DNA of 64,000 nucleotides. Origin: Porphyra umbilicalis (taxonomy: Eukaryota > Rhodophyta > Bangiophyceae > Bangiales > Bangiaceae). A program made the position numbers and the translations under genes. Under the pieces are notes generated by a model. It had not been told where the DNA came from, made no database searches, and saw only the letters and a program-made list of their open reading frames with translations. Positions within the stretch are counted from its first letter, which is position 1. Every line of letters starts with the position of its first letter. Location: the NCBI GenBank assembly GCA_002049455.2, contig KV918874.1, forward strand, positions 1 through 64,000, given 5' to 3'. This document shows positions 20,241 through 31,348 of this stretch, piece after piece.

Positions 20241-22466
20241 TCTATTTCATGCATGAAGGCGCATGAGTAAAGGGGTTTCTCTGCTGTTCTAAACTTTTTT
20301 TAACCATGAGAAGTAAACAGAACTGGTCTCCATGGCATGGGTACTCAAGGAAAAAAGACTAGGCGCTGAAAGGATCTTGTAGCGCTGAGATACACCTCGG
20401 TGTTTCTCTGTCCCTTCAGAATCGCGCCGTTTTATTCGTTTCTGCCGATCCAGAACTGGCTCTGACCAATTTCTGATGCAAGACACGTATTGATCCGATC
20501 TGGCATCCCATGGAAATGCACTTTCTCTCGGCCGGCTATGAGCATCACCTGCCCCCCACCACCACCGCCCATGTTGACCAACGGCCACACATGTCGTCCA
20601 GACTTCCCCGCAGCACCGGTGATACGCATTTTATTGCCTAGCCACGTCGAGTTACCGCCTGCAGCGTCAGCAGCGGGCCATTTATTCCACAAAAAGGCGT
20701 TCAAGACAACGGTGAGATGCAAGGAAAATCGTCTGTCTCTCAAGCCTATTGTCGTAGCCGCCTGAAAGTGCTTCACAAAAAAGCTGATGAAGTAGGCTCC
20801 AGGATGCGTCCATGCGGAGCGTCAACGCTCGTTCCATTGCCGAGTTCTGTGCGCGCCAATATGAGTCGCGCTCATGCGCCTTAATGCGTGGAATTGACCT
20901 TTAGTTTCTGAGTGACTGTGAAAAACCAAGGCTGATCGTGGGCCCACACGTTGCTCGCTTAAGCGTGCTACTGCATCTTCTATTGCTAATCCCCCAATTC
21001 TGTCCTCATCGCCCCGGAACGGTAGTGGAACGGCAATGAATGCAGATCTCTCATTGGTCGAGCAGTCCGACAGCAGTGCATGTCCGGCCCGATCTTTACA
21101 GAATGTGCCCGTACGGCCCCCAATCGCACAATCGACGCCTTCGTTTTTCTGCACTTTTCTGCGTATCTCCCAGAAAATCTCGATATCCCAACGATTGCGG
21201 GCCGGTTGCTCTCTTGACACGGAAGGGATCGGAAGAAAATCTCAAGAAAAAGAAGGATCTTGGTTCTGCACGGAAGTGGCGGTGGGAGAGCCAATAGGAC
21301 GTCTCAGATTCGTGCTGAGCAGCTGTTTACCGCTGCGTTTAACCAATAGATGGCCAGTTCCACAAGAACTGTACCGCCAGGAACCGTTCCTGGTCGATGA
21401 GGACAGAATTGGGGGATCAGCAATATACTGTTTCGAATCGTTCGACCAATGAGAGAGCATAGAAGAATGGGGTCGGCTTCGGACCGACCCCATTTCCGGT
21501 CGGGAATGGGGTCGGTCCTGCACGGGCCCCATTTCTGAAAGCAACATATGCGTCGTACTTACGGCTTTTGATTTGGTTGAAATGAAGCCTAAATGGGCCC
21601 CTTTTCCTTAAAAATGAGACACGTTCTCGCCACGTTGCGCCACGTTTCGCAAATATGACTTGGGGCCGACGTTGCAGGGTTTGCTCTGAGGTACACGGTC
21701 TAAGCCCCACTGCGCAGAGAGTTGGTGTTCTTTGAGCAGAGCTCTGTTACTCCGCTCGAGCGAGACGTGTCAAGGTGCGTTGGCGGTAGGTCACATTACA
21801 GTCAGCCCTGGTGCAGGGACCCATGCGGAGGTGTCACCCACTCATCTGGGGCCACTGCAGTACATCACATTCGATGTTCGCATCTCTGTTCGTACCGAGA
21901 CTGCAGTGGTATCCCACGCACACGACATGAGCCAGTCCGGCTTTCGCGCCATAGTCCAGTAGGATGGATGTTAAGTACTGTTGCAAGCTGCCTCATTTTA
22001 AGCTGCGGAAGTGGCGTGACGCCACGCACCATGCGGTGAAGCGTGTGGCCTGCCCAATTGGGCTACAGAGTGCTGCATCCATAGGAGAACAGTAGGGCGA
22101 CCCGCCTTTGCACGGCCTTTTGGCGTGCGGCAACCATCTGCATCGCCCATCATGTGTGGGCTGTGGAGAGATGCGTACGCCCAGAACTCGCACGTCACAG
22201 CAGCACTGTCTGCTGCGGCCGATGGACACCTGCAGTGCGGTAGCGGCGCCGGGCGGCCGCCATTCAGATTGCTTGGTTAGTGTTGAGCGCACGATCTGTC
22301 TTTATGCAAGCCAGTCCAAGACCCTGTTGCCCCGTGCGAGGACTCCGTTCGCCGTGCGCGCCGTGCTCGGAGCCCCTCGCCGCCGCGTGCCCGTCGTGGG
22401 CTTCAGCTCCACAAACCACGTGGCACCACGCCAAATTACAACGACGACGGGGAGCCCAAACCAATT
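20241..22466. other. Intergenic, decayed DNA without assignable genes
   Basis: Minus-strand frames at 20432-20776 and 20822-21220 look protein-like but match no family I know. Short inverted relationships are visible: the CCCCCAATTCTGTCCTCATCG block near 20990 recurs inverted at 21390-21412, and CTCTCATTGGTCGA near 21050 recurs inverted near 21443. At 21463-21540 the motif GGGGTCGG/CCGACCCC is arranged in several local palindromes. Probably old transposon remnants. Confidence 0.4.
20986..21455. repeat. Short dispersed inverted blocks
   Basis: A block reading AATCCCCCAATTCTGTCCTC around 20990-21010 is repeated in reverse complement at about 21393-21412, with the neighbouring GGAACGG also conserved. 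CTCTCATTGGTCGA (about 21050) is repeated inverted near 21443. The order of the blocks is not a simple hairpin, so this is more likely a rearranged element than one stem. Confidence 0.45.
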
Positions 22467-23993
22467 GTGCTGAGCTCATCGTGGCAAGTCTCCCCGCCTC
22501 AGCCACTCCCCACCACACACGGCCACCGCGGCGGCGTTGCGCCGCCGCCCCCGCCTCCCTGCATCGTCCCCGCCACTGCGCGCGCCGCCGGCGCCGAGCC
22601 GGCTGCCATCGTCGACTCGCCGCTGCCGCCCGCCGTGACGGAACGGCCCGCGCCAACCGTCCGCCACCTGCCGTGCACGACACCCTCTGCCGTCACTGCG
22701 GTTGCTGCGCCGTACCGGCGGTCACTGCGGTTGCTGCGCCGTACCGGCGGTCACTGCGGCTGGGGCCGTACCGGCGGCACCAGGCGTGGTCGGCGGCGCC
22801 CCGCCCGCTGCGGCTGCTCGGCGGCGGGGGTCGGCTCGCACACCCCGCTACCGGTCGCCACTCGGCGGTGGCATGGGCGCCCGTGTGGCTGGACGGGGTG
22901 CTGCTCCCTTAATGCCGTGGCCGACCACCCTCGGCGCGACGGCGGCGGCGGGTGCGGCCGGTCCCGTGGGTGTGCCTGCGTGGGCCGTGGCGGCGCCCCT
23001 GTCAGTGACGGCGGCGGCCGGCCGCGCCACCGCCGGGGTCCCTCGTGCACGCCCGTGGTCGGCGTGGCCGTGTCGCCCCCGCTGGCGGTCAGCGTGGCGC
23101 CCGCCCTGGTGGACCCCGTCGGCGACGGCTGCCCCGCAGCGCGCCCCACCCCCCCCCCCCCGGCGGTGGCGCCTCCCCCATCGGGCCCCACGGCGGCCAC
23201 CCCCCCGTCGGTCGGGGTCACCGCCCCAGCGGCGCTGCCGCTTCCCCCCCCCTCCCCCCCACCCCCCACCCCCCCCGTCGACGTCGACGCCCTACGCGCG
23301 TCGCTTGCCACCCGCCGCGCCATCCGGCGGGGCGGCGTCGCTGCCTCGGCCGCCCTCGTCGCCGCCGCCTATACAGCGTCGCCACTACCGCTACCGTCCC
23401 TGGAAGCACTGGCCACGGCGACCTCCGCCGCCGCCGCCACCGCGGCGGCCTTTGTCGCCGCCGGCGGGCGCGGGGAAGTCGGCCTCGACGGGCGGGTGTA
23501 CCTGTACCCGCCGCGTGCCGGGGGCGGCCCCGCTCCTGGGCGCGGCTGGGGGGACCCGTCCCCGCCGCGACCCGCCCCCGCCGGCAGCCTCACCGTGCGG
23601 CCCACCGGCGACGGGCGCGGGTGGGGCGTCTACGCGGCTGTGGCGCTGCCCGCCGGCACGGCGTTGGGCGCGTACGCGGGGGAGCGGCTCGACAATGCCG
23701 CCTTTTTTGCGCGCTACCCGCCGGGCTGCGCCCGTCGGGGCGACTACGTCGTGGCCCTTGACGCAGAGACGGTGGTGGATGGGGCGGCGGCGGCGGCGGC
23801 GGGCCGCGCGGCGGGCGTCTACACGGCCGCGCTGATGAACCACGCGCGGGGCGGGGCGGTCGCGCGGGTGATGCGCCGACGCCGGCGGGCGGTGGAGTTT
23901 GTGACCGTGCGCCCGGTGGTGGCGGGGGAGGAGCTGTGTTGGGATTACGGGCGGCGGTATTGGGCGGGGCGCGAGGCGGAGGAGGTGCCGTGA
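22467..23993 (+). CDS. SET-domain protein (putative protein-lysine methyltransferase)
   Basis: The C-terminal 135 residues are a SET domain: SLTVRPTGDGRGWGVYAAVALPAG (substrate-side strand, about 23587-23650), GAYAGERLD, then ALMNHARGG as the NH motif (about 23832-23856), and VVAGEELCWDYGRRYW (about 23920-23960) with the catalytic-site Tyr of the ELxWDYG motif. SET enzymes transfer methyl groups from SAM to lysine; histone versus non-histone substrate cannot be told here. No pre-SET or post-SET Cys cluster is visible. Upstream is a Pro/Ala-rich low-complexity region. The start is uncertain: the frame is open from 22467, but an ATG in another frame at about 22911 (MPWPTTLGAT) also begins protein-like sequence, so a frame change or intron near 23040 is possible. 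A 29-bp tandem repeat (22692-22770) lies in the 5' part. Confidence 0.82.
   Translation: MLSSSWQVSPPQPLPTTHGHRGGVAPPPPPPCIVPATARAAGAEPAAIVDSPLPPAVTERPAPTVRHLPCTTPSAVTAVAAPYRRSLRLLRRTGGHCGWGRTGGTRRGRRRPARCGCSAAGVGSHTPLPVATRRWHGRPCGWTGCCSLNAVADHPRRDGGGGCGRSRGCACVGRGGAPVSDGGGRPRHRRGPSCTPVVGVAVSPPLAVSVAPALVDPVGDGCPAARPTPPPPAVAPPPSGPTAATPPSVGVTAPAALPLPPPSPPPPTPPVDVDALRASLATRRAIRRGGVAASAALVAAAYTASPLPLPSLEALATATSAAAATAAAFVAAGGRGEVGLDGRVYLYPPRAGGGPAPGRGWGDPSPPRPAPAGSLTVRPTGDGRGWGVYAAVALPAGTALGAYAGERLDNAAFFARYPPGCARRGDYVVALDAETVVDGAAAAAAGRAAGVYTAALMNHARGGAVARVMRRRRRAVEFVTVRPVVAGEELCWDYGRRYWAGREAEEVP
22692..22770. repeat. 29-bp tandem repeat, about 2.7 copies
   Basis: GTCACTGCGG recurs at 22692, 22721 and 22750, with the intervening GTTGCTGCGCCGTACCG conserved between the first two spacers. 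A 29-bp period shifts the frame in each unit, which argues that this part of the SET frame is 5' non-coding. Confidence 0.85.
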
Positions 23994-24481
23994 GCGCGGG
24001 GGGAGGGGGGTGGTCGTGGTGGAGAGAGCGGGGTGGTGGTGATGGAGGGAGGGGGTGGGAGGGGTGCGTCGGGTAGGCGTGCGGCAGCTGCAACAGAGGG
24101 AGCAGCCAGGAGCCCAGCACAGCCGGCCTGCGTCAGCAGCCGAGGAGGAGCAAGTCGCTTCACACTCGATCCCCGTTGCTCCCCGCACGCCCACCTCGGC
24201 GCACGACCGCGTGGCGCGGGTGGACGCGGCCCAGCGGCAGACGCTCGTCCCCAGGGACATGCCACAAGTAGTGCGCATAAACGTGAGCTCACGGTTGTGA
24301 CACGCCAGAGAAGGGGGGAGGCACGGGTGTCGGCGTGCGTCACACGAGTGACCGCGACGCGACAGCTGATTGTGCGGAGACAAACAACTCTTGCATTTCA
24401 TCTAGCCCAAGATCCCCATGCATACTTGTCTTGCTTGCCAGTAGTATTGAAACCACCTCATTGCAGCCGATCGCACAGTCT
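23994..24481. other. 3' flank of the SET gene
   Basis: Begins with a G-rich stretch of GGGGGTGG/GGTGGT-type repeats (23999-24060), then ordinary mixed DNA. No gene recognised. Confidence 0.45.
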
Positions 24482-24489
24482 GTCGACAC

Positions 24490-25126
24490 TAGTGTCTATT
24501 CCCCTGATCTTGGGGATCAATTGATCCTACTTACGCGAAAAAAAGGAATCTTTCTTCCTTGCCGTGCACGTTTGGGTACCCTCAGGTGCCCTTGAACAGT
24601 CCGACGGGTAAGACGGGCACGCTGCGTTCGCCTGTGTCGGAAAAAAACAGAACGGACGTCAGAAAGGTTCTTTTTTGAGGTGCCTCATATGAGGATCAAT
24701 TGATCCTCAGAGGATCAAATGATCCTCTCAGGGGAATAGACACTCTAGGGTTGCACACGACGCCCCTACTTCGGGGGTGTCAGGGGCGCGCGACGGACAA
24801 GACGCCTTACTGACGCCGCATTAGGCAGCCAAAACGCCCTCACGACGCCCCAAGTAGCACCCTACATTTTGTAATATCGACTAAGTGGCACCCTTATTGT
24901 GCTCTCACGTGTCATTTTTGTGTCAAAACTGGGTGCCTGTCCCCAACCAAGGTGCACAGCCGCCACCTGCTCAACCATGTAGACCCCCCTGATAACTTTC
25001 TCTTCGCGACGCCTCGCTGACGCCCTTTTGAGTTGGGGCGTTGGGGGCGCACGACGCCCCAATGACGCCCTGGTGACGCCCTTAACGACGCCCTTAACGA
25101 CGCCCCGGGCGTTCTGAGCAACCCTA
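24490..25126. mobile_element. hAT-like element with nested MITE
   Basis: The outer element ends in TA...GGGTTGCACACGACGCC at the left (continuing at 24746 after the nested insertion) and CAACCCTA at the right (25119-25126). It is flanked by the perfect 8-bp duplication GTCGACAC at 24482-24489 and 25127-25134. Without the MITE it is about 380 bp. Repeated ACGCCC motifs occupy its right half. The TAGGGTTG end is shared with the elements at 9096 and 42086. No coding sequence is present. Confidence 0.8.
24492..24745. mobile_element. 254-bp MITE with TA target duplication, nested in hAT terminus
   Basis: Terminal inverted repeats read GTGTCTATTCCCCTGA at the left and, reversed, AGTGTCTATTCCCCTGA at the right. 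Palindromic GGATCAATTGATCC-type motifs lie just inside both ends (24514-24530 and 24690-24720). A TA at 24490-24491 and 24746-24747 flanks it, fitting a Tc1/mariner-type insertion into the terminal TA of the hAT-like element. No coding capacity. Confidence 0.8.
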
Positions 25127-25134
25127 GTCGACAC

Positions 25135-26177
25135 GGTTGCAACACACTGTGAGATGGAGTATTTGAGATCTATAAAAGTTTATCTCCTGGATTTATGGTC
25201 AAACGATTCCGAAAACGATGGCACAGACCGCCCTGGGATTGCTTGGAGCGAATCCCGAAGACAGTCTGGAAGCGGGCCGTGGAATCATTCGGGGAGCAAT
25301 TTCGCGGATCATGTCACGACGACTGCGAGACGACAGCGGGATCGTTGCGAGAATCGTTCTAGAGACTGACCTCGACGATAGTCCAGCGACATTTTTCCAT
25401 CATCAGCTTTACTACACAGGTTGCGCAATCGTTTTGCTGATGATGGTTCGGAGAAAAAGGACACAGTATTTTCCCTAAACCTGTTCGTCAGGACAGACCG
25501 TTCACTGAGACTTGAGGATCACCCAGAAGCCTGTCAGTTCGCTTGTCTCCGGCTCTATATTTTTGTACATTCCGTGGGATGGCTCGCTGACTAACCCAGG
25601 AAGCCATTCTGATTGACTATCTGCTGATACAGACTGAAGAACGAACTGGAAGCTCTTCCCGCATTCATTCGCGGGACATTTATTAGGCGACTATCGTGCC
25701 ACCCTGTTTGTAAGACAGACATAAAAACGATCCTCATCATTGTTCGTTGGGTAATGTGCCGGCACGATTCCCAGTCCGTCTGAAAGATATGCATCAATGT
25801 CTGTCCTGGAACCTATCGGGCTGCCCTATTTGTTGCACCTGCTCATAGACTGTCTGCCAGAAAAACTGCATGATAATTCTGTTGCTCATCTGTTTGTTCA
25901 TCTGTCAAACACGCTGATTTTCTGCCCTGCAACCAGTCTCAGAGACTGTCTTCGAGAAAAAAACAAAGACGTGATGAGGTATAGTGCTTCGCTTCATCTA
26001 CTACGTTGTTCTACGAGACTGTCTTTGGGGCAATGAGAAAGAATAAGTCAATTAGAATAATAAACGCATAGAGAGATAAAAAACAAATAAAAAGGAGTAG
26101 AAACAGCAACCCCTGCAGCATATGATAATCACTCGGCTTGTTCTAGTCCGCCTCTTCATCAGCAGAAAGGTTGAACT
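25135..26177. other. AT-richer intergenic region
   Basis: Composition is closer to 45-50% GC, unlike the genes. CAGACTGTCT- and GAGACTG-like motifs recur irregularly between 25380 and 26035, but I could not define a unit. No gene recognised. Confidence 0.4.
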
Positions 26178-26838
26178 AAGAAGCAGCAGTATCCTTGAGT
26201 TCGTCACAGATGCACTGGACGACTGCATTGCGTACGTCCGCGCTGTCCGGCCGGAAGAGCTTGGGCATTTTGTTCTTCTCAATTTAGCTCTTGATGTGGT
26301 GTGCTCCCGCAGCCCGAGTCCCAGCGGTGATGTCCCCAGGGTCGACCCATAAAAACTCAGCAATAGTAGAGGCAGCAGTCGCCTTCAAGTCGAGGAAGCA
26401 CGTGGCCCTGGCGTCAGAGTCGTCCAGTACCAGCTGGTATCGAGTAACCTGGTCCGAGACAGCCGCACTGGCTGGGACGAGCTGGTATTCATTACCGAGT
26501 AGCACTTGAAGAGGCTGAATCGTCGCCTGCGGTACACCAGCGTCCAAGTAGACGCCAATCTTGCGGTAGATCATCAGACGCGTAGCGTTTCGTCTGTGGT
26601 TACAAACGTTACGCAGCTTCCTGTTCAGGGCCACCTTGTACTCATTCTTTTTTCCAATGCGCCCGGCCACCGTAAAGTCGATCTTGGACACGGCCTTGTC
26701 GACAGCCCGCTCCATGGCGGTACGAAGGCATCTTGCGTTGTCCTTCTTGGGCCCTTCCAAGTGGCCTTTCGGGGAGATCCACGTCAGACAGTCATGCATT
26801 GGGGCTTTTTCGTAGTTCTCAGTACGTCCAGCGTCCAT
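26178..26838 (-). pseudogene. Unrecognised small ORF, minus strand, with in-frame TAA
   Basis: The ATG at 26838 directly follows an upstream in-frame stop and opens 184 codons (MDAGRTENYEKAPMHDC...). After a TAA at about 26284 the same frame continues sensibly (IEKNKMPKLFRPDSADVRNAVVQCICDELKD) to a TAG near 26178. The middle has a basic segment (KIDFTVAGRIGKKNEYKVAL, NHRRNATRLM). No known family comes to mind. Balanced amino-acid composition and moderate GC set it apart from the Ala/Gly/Arg-rich shadow frames, so it is likely real or recently real, possibly part of a mobile element. Confidence 0.45.
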
Positions 26839-28044
26839 CTTGTTCTGTTAAATAGCACGCACCATGTTCTGTCCGTACCGAGCAAACTCAGAGCACACAG
26901 CCGACTGAAGAACGAAGTAGGACATGGAAATCAGTAGCTGAAGACGTCAGATGCCGTACTGAAGGACCCTCGACAGACACTTCCTGTCAACATAGACACG
27001 ACATGAAAGGAGCTCACGCATGCATCTCTACTCTCTGAGGAGACCCAACCGTGCTAAACGTACTCTACGTTGGGACCATAGTTCATTTCCAAGGAGGTCG
27101 TCCTTGCGGCGGAGGCCCGCTTCGGCGTGAACCCCGGTGTTGACTGGCCGCCTCCCGACACTTCGCTTCCCGACATCGGGATCCGGCAGACCAAGCCTGT
27201 ATCAGAGCTCGCCCAACAGCGAAAGGCTCTGCAGTAGTCGGTCGTCGCCCGCTGTGCGGCAAGCAAGTGTCACAAATGGGCAGCGGGGAAAAGCTGTCCA
27301 GCGTGCCCCTTCGCAGGCGCAGCCTCTCCCGGAGCAGCCCCCGTGGGTACGACAGACCTTCAACCGCACCTGTAGGCAACAGACAAGTACCCTCTCTGCA
27401 GTCGTCTTTTGTCGCCCGCAGCAGTCCCTGCACGTTTCTTGGTGAAGTGCGTGGCAACCAGTCGTCGAGCGGTAGGCGTCGTAGGTCTGGACGCTGGCAC
27501 AGCCAAACAAAGTGCGGCACAGACCGTCACCGTGCGGCAGTCGACCGTCGTCGACCGTGGGTACCGCCGCACAGCACAGGACATGGTCCAGATACAAGAG
27601 GACCCAGGCGTGAAGCAGACCTTTCACGTCTCTTCAGTAGTCAGATGTCGTCAGCAGAGCTCCGAGCGCGTGTCATGGAGAAGCACACGGCAAAGAGCCG
27701 TCGCGTGGAGTACCGCACAGGTCCCAGAAGTGTCACCGTCGGTCACCACCAAGTGCTAAGCAGGCCGTCGTCGAGAATCACACGCGCCGGAGCGCTCTCA
27801 TCAGACCGTGGTCGCGTAACAGACGTCCAGGCTCGTTTTCACGAGCATGAATGAGCAGCACAGGCAGCAACCGTCACACAAGAAGCCAATCGCGACGCAG
27901 ACCGTCAACGTCTTCACGATCCTCCGAGGTCGGCAGCGGAGATCTCAGGCCGTTTTATGGTTGTCGGTGCAGCACAGAAAACCAGAGTAGCGTCACATGG
28001 ATACTCGAACGTTCACACAGGTTACACAGATCCAGAAATTGGGC
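26839..28044. other. Region with competing open frames, unassigned
   Basis: At 27083-27854 frames on both strands are open together: minus 27202-27627 is Cys-rich and starts MKGLLHAWVLLYLDHVLCCA, while plus 27267-27854 is Ser/Arg-rich. None has a recognisable domain, and I cannot decide which, if any, is coding. Confidence 0.35.
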
Positions 28045-28348
28045 GCGAAAAAAAAGGGGCGCACAACCCAAAGGGTGCGTCAAACCCGGAACACGGGGCG
28101 GCGCGCACAACCAAAAGCGTGCGCACGACAGGGGAGCACGACCCAGAAGGGTGCTTCACCCAGCAACCCGACACGCCGCACAAGAGAAAGTGGGCACTAA
28201 AGAAAAAGGGGCGCACAACCCGACGGGGGCGTCAAACCCGGAACACGGGGCGGCGCGCACAACCGAAGGTGTGCGCCCGATAGGGGAGCACGACCGTTAG
28301 GGTGATTCACCAAGAAACCCGACACACGGGAGCTCTAAGAAGGCATAG
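28045..28348. repeat. 152-bp tandem duplication
   Basis: Two adjacent copies with a 152-bp offset: GGGGCGCACAACCC begins at 28056 and 28208, and CAAACCCGGAACACGGGGCG, GGGGAGCACGACC and GAAACCCGACAC or similar recur at the same spacing. The copies are about 85% alike. No gene is involved. Confidence 0.85.
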
Positions 28349-31348
28349 CCCAGGGGCGTGCGTCACCTCCGGTACGGCTCGCAGTGCGAGGCGCACGGCA
28401 GTTGCGGTCTGCCGACGGCCCCGCGAAGGAGACGCGGTCGAGCAAGACAGGCCTTCGACGTGCGCACAGACCGGAATGAGTGGTGTTCCCGCACGGCTCG
28501 GCCGCAGCGGGTCTCTCGTTCGATCTTAACCCCAATCGGGTACCCGGTCGGGTAGCCTGCCCAGCAATCTGAAGTGTCCAGTTTGCGGCGGCGGCGCTTC
28601 CATGATCCGTGATCGCAAGTTCGATTGATCGCACAGATCGAGCCGCTCTTCTCCGGACAGCTGTCGGAATCAACTACCATTGGCAAAAGAACCAGTAGAA
28701 GTGTGTCCCACAGAAATACAATCATGACTGTCAACTGCGCCCATTCGAGACGTGACACCTCTGGAAGCCTGGCATTGCCGTATTCAGGCATGCTGCACCT
28801 ATCACCGATGGATGTAGCCCCCAAAGAAATTGCTCTAAAGCTCTTCACATGTTCATTTGTGCGAGCATGCGGCGAAGTCCAGCGCCCGCGCTGCGCGCCT
28901 CGACGATCTTTGGATTCAACGGAGTGCTCGATCACCATGGCGGCACGTCTCCGTGAGGGCACATTACAACCGTGCGACAACCGTGCGACAATCACGGTCT
29001 GGACGAGGGCCACGTTCGCAAAGGTCGCCCATGTAGATCTCGCTTCGCCCCTCGGATGAGGTACTGACGTCACCGCTGGTTACTACTGCTTGCCGCACGC
29101 CACATGCTCGGACCCGTGTGGGCGTTCTCTGACGACGACGTGGGGTTGACGGTCTGTTTTGCCCGCTTGAGTCGACGTGAACGAGCCTGTATGTGTGAGG
29201 GGCACTATGTTCCGCCTCACAGTCACTCCCAGATCTCGCACCATTCATCTCAGCGCCGCCACGAGCGTTAGGCAACAAAGCGCATGAGGCTCCAGGGGCG
29301 CTCACATGAGCAGACGCTTGTCCCACAGAGTGACGAGGCACAGGCACAGGCTCATCACTCTCAAAAGAAAAGTAAGCGCACGCACGAGGTCCACGTTTCC
29401 GACTCTTTGACCCATTCATGCCCATAGCTCCGATCAATATACTTGCTCTCTTTGACAGTGCCAGTAACTGGACGGCGGACGGGCTCGACTCATGCGGCGG
29501 AAGGGGGTACAGGGAGCAGCCAACGACCTGAGCAAATCAAAGATATTGCTTACAGCTGAAGTGAGGGACCTCTCGGACCCGTCTGATGCCAGGCACGTTT
29601 GGTACACCTATCCGCAGGACGTGCGCCTGAGCTGTCGAGCTGATCGTCTTCCGATGAGCCCACCTGAATGGGTTCAAGACCGCACTCCCAATAGTTATGC
29701 CCTGCATGTCCAGCAGACAAGTTAAACGGACCGTCCCGGGGGCTGTCCGTCAAACCGTTAGACGGACCGTTTGCCGATTGGTTGCGGTTAGTTCTGAGGA
29801 CCGTCTGAAAGAAACATCCGCTTGGCCATGTCATAAGTGTCTGAGAATCAGCCAGAGTCGATCCATCCTGTTAATTCCCGATGACCATCGTGTTGATGGT
29901 CCCATACGCAGCTGGGGACAGTCTGCGTGATCGTTCGAACATCTGTTGTCAACAATGCTGGAACCGATGTAAGACAATCTGGAGAACGGTCCTTCAGAAA
30001 GTTCTGTTTCGGGGTCAGAATTATTTATGGAAGCCGCTCCGTTACGGTGTGCACCTGTGCGTTTTCTGTGAGGGAATGGCGATGGATACGGTGAACAATT
30101 ACTGTACGCGATTGCGGGCCAAACGAGCGTATCTGGACGGTACCATGGACCAATTACGAGCTTCCTTCAGTCCCGGTTCCTGTCCGTGACCGCGGCGGCA
30201 GGACAACGACGACGATCAGCATTGTATCAGAGCACACCCAACAACGTCGGTTGCGAACCGCTTTTGCGTATTACTCGTTAAACGTGGCATGTTTTCCAGT
30301 TATTGGCAGAGGTATGGGAAAACCGGTCATCCCACCAGCGTCGCGAACCAGATCTGCGAACCGAGCTACTGGTGGGCCAGATATAAGTCCAACCGGATAA
30401 TATGGCGCTGGTTCGCAGGAGTTTCACATTTTTCCATCGGCCGACCATATTACTGGTGTTTGGGCAGACGTTTGTGCATTTCCGAACGTTTTGCGAACCG
30501 AATCTGTCTACAACTGTATCTAAACGGGGGTCGAACACCCAAATCAAGACGATCGCAGACAAACACACGTTGCGTTGACGATCGCACAGAAGTCTCGAGA
30601 TCTGATATTCATGAGCACGCGGTCGCGAGTGGCCGCAGATTCCGTTCGAGGCGCAGGCGGCGCTCATTGTCGGACCCTGTGGGGGGGGGGCGGGCGGGAC
30701 ACTTTCCTGGTGGACATCCGCCACCACGCGCGATTCTGGGTCGGCCCCCCCACGACCGAACGGTTTGATCAGGGGGGGGGGGCCGCTTAAAGGCACTGTC
30801 GCATGGGTGGGCGCGCGGCCGCAATGCGGTCGTGCAGCGGAAATATTTGGCGGGGTGGCCCCCTGTTGACGCGCTGCTTGTGCCACCAACCTACGCTGGG
30901 AGCCAATCGGGGGGAGGTTCCGCGCAGCGCAACATTGTGTGGCCGGCATTTGACTGTCCGCGCGCAGCCACACCCGCGGGAATGGGCCCTGCATGGGGGT
31001 TTTCAGGCAGCGCCGCGCAGCCCACATTATTGGTCACGCGGCCGCCACCGAAAATGGCAGCAAGATCACGGGACCTGCCAATTGCGCATTCTGTGGGAGG
31101 GGGGGCGCGGAGCGACAGATCGACGCGGTGCGCCCGCCACCAGCGGCGCGTCGATGACACCGTCGTCGTCGGGGGGAGCGCGATTGCGGCACCGCCGTCG
31201 TCGGCGTCGTCCATCCTGTTTCCCCGTTCTGCCCGTCTCCTTCGCCGGCGCAGCGGCCGTGAGCGGCCGTGAGCGGCCGTGTTGACGGCCACCTTTGCGG
31301 CCGCTTCTGCCGCCTCTCTAGCTCTCCTGACGTCGGCTGCACTGGTGG
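28349..31348. other. Long stretch without a recognisable gene
   Basis: Short unassigned frames occur on both strands. Around 29720-29815 CGGACCGT motifs recur (GACGGACCGTTTG, ACCGTTAGACGGACC), giving small palindromes. From about 30640 the sequence becomes GC-rich with G runs (30680-30690, 30770-30781) and passes into the Harbinger region. No tRNA or rRNA was seen. Confidence 0.4.

Noticed and set aside
23045..23761. Plus-strand Arg/Pro-rich ORF overlapping the SET gene
   Set aside because: Out-of-frame shadow; the SET motifs are in another frame.
27202..27627. Cys-rich minus-strand ORF with a signal-peptide-like start
   Set aside because: Opposing frames are equally open and no family is recognised; kept only as a note on the region.
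30278..31027. 249-codon minus-strand ORF
   Set aside because: Irregular composition crossing two G runs, no domain and no start context.
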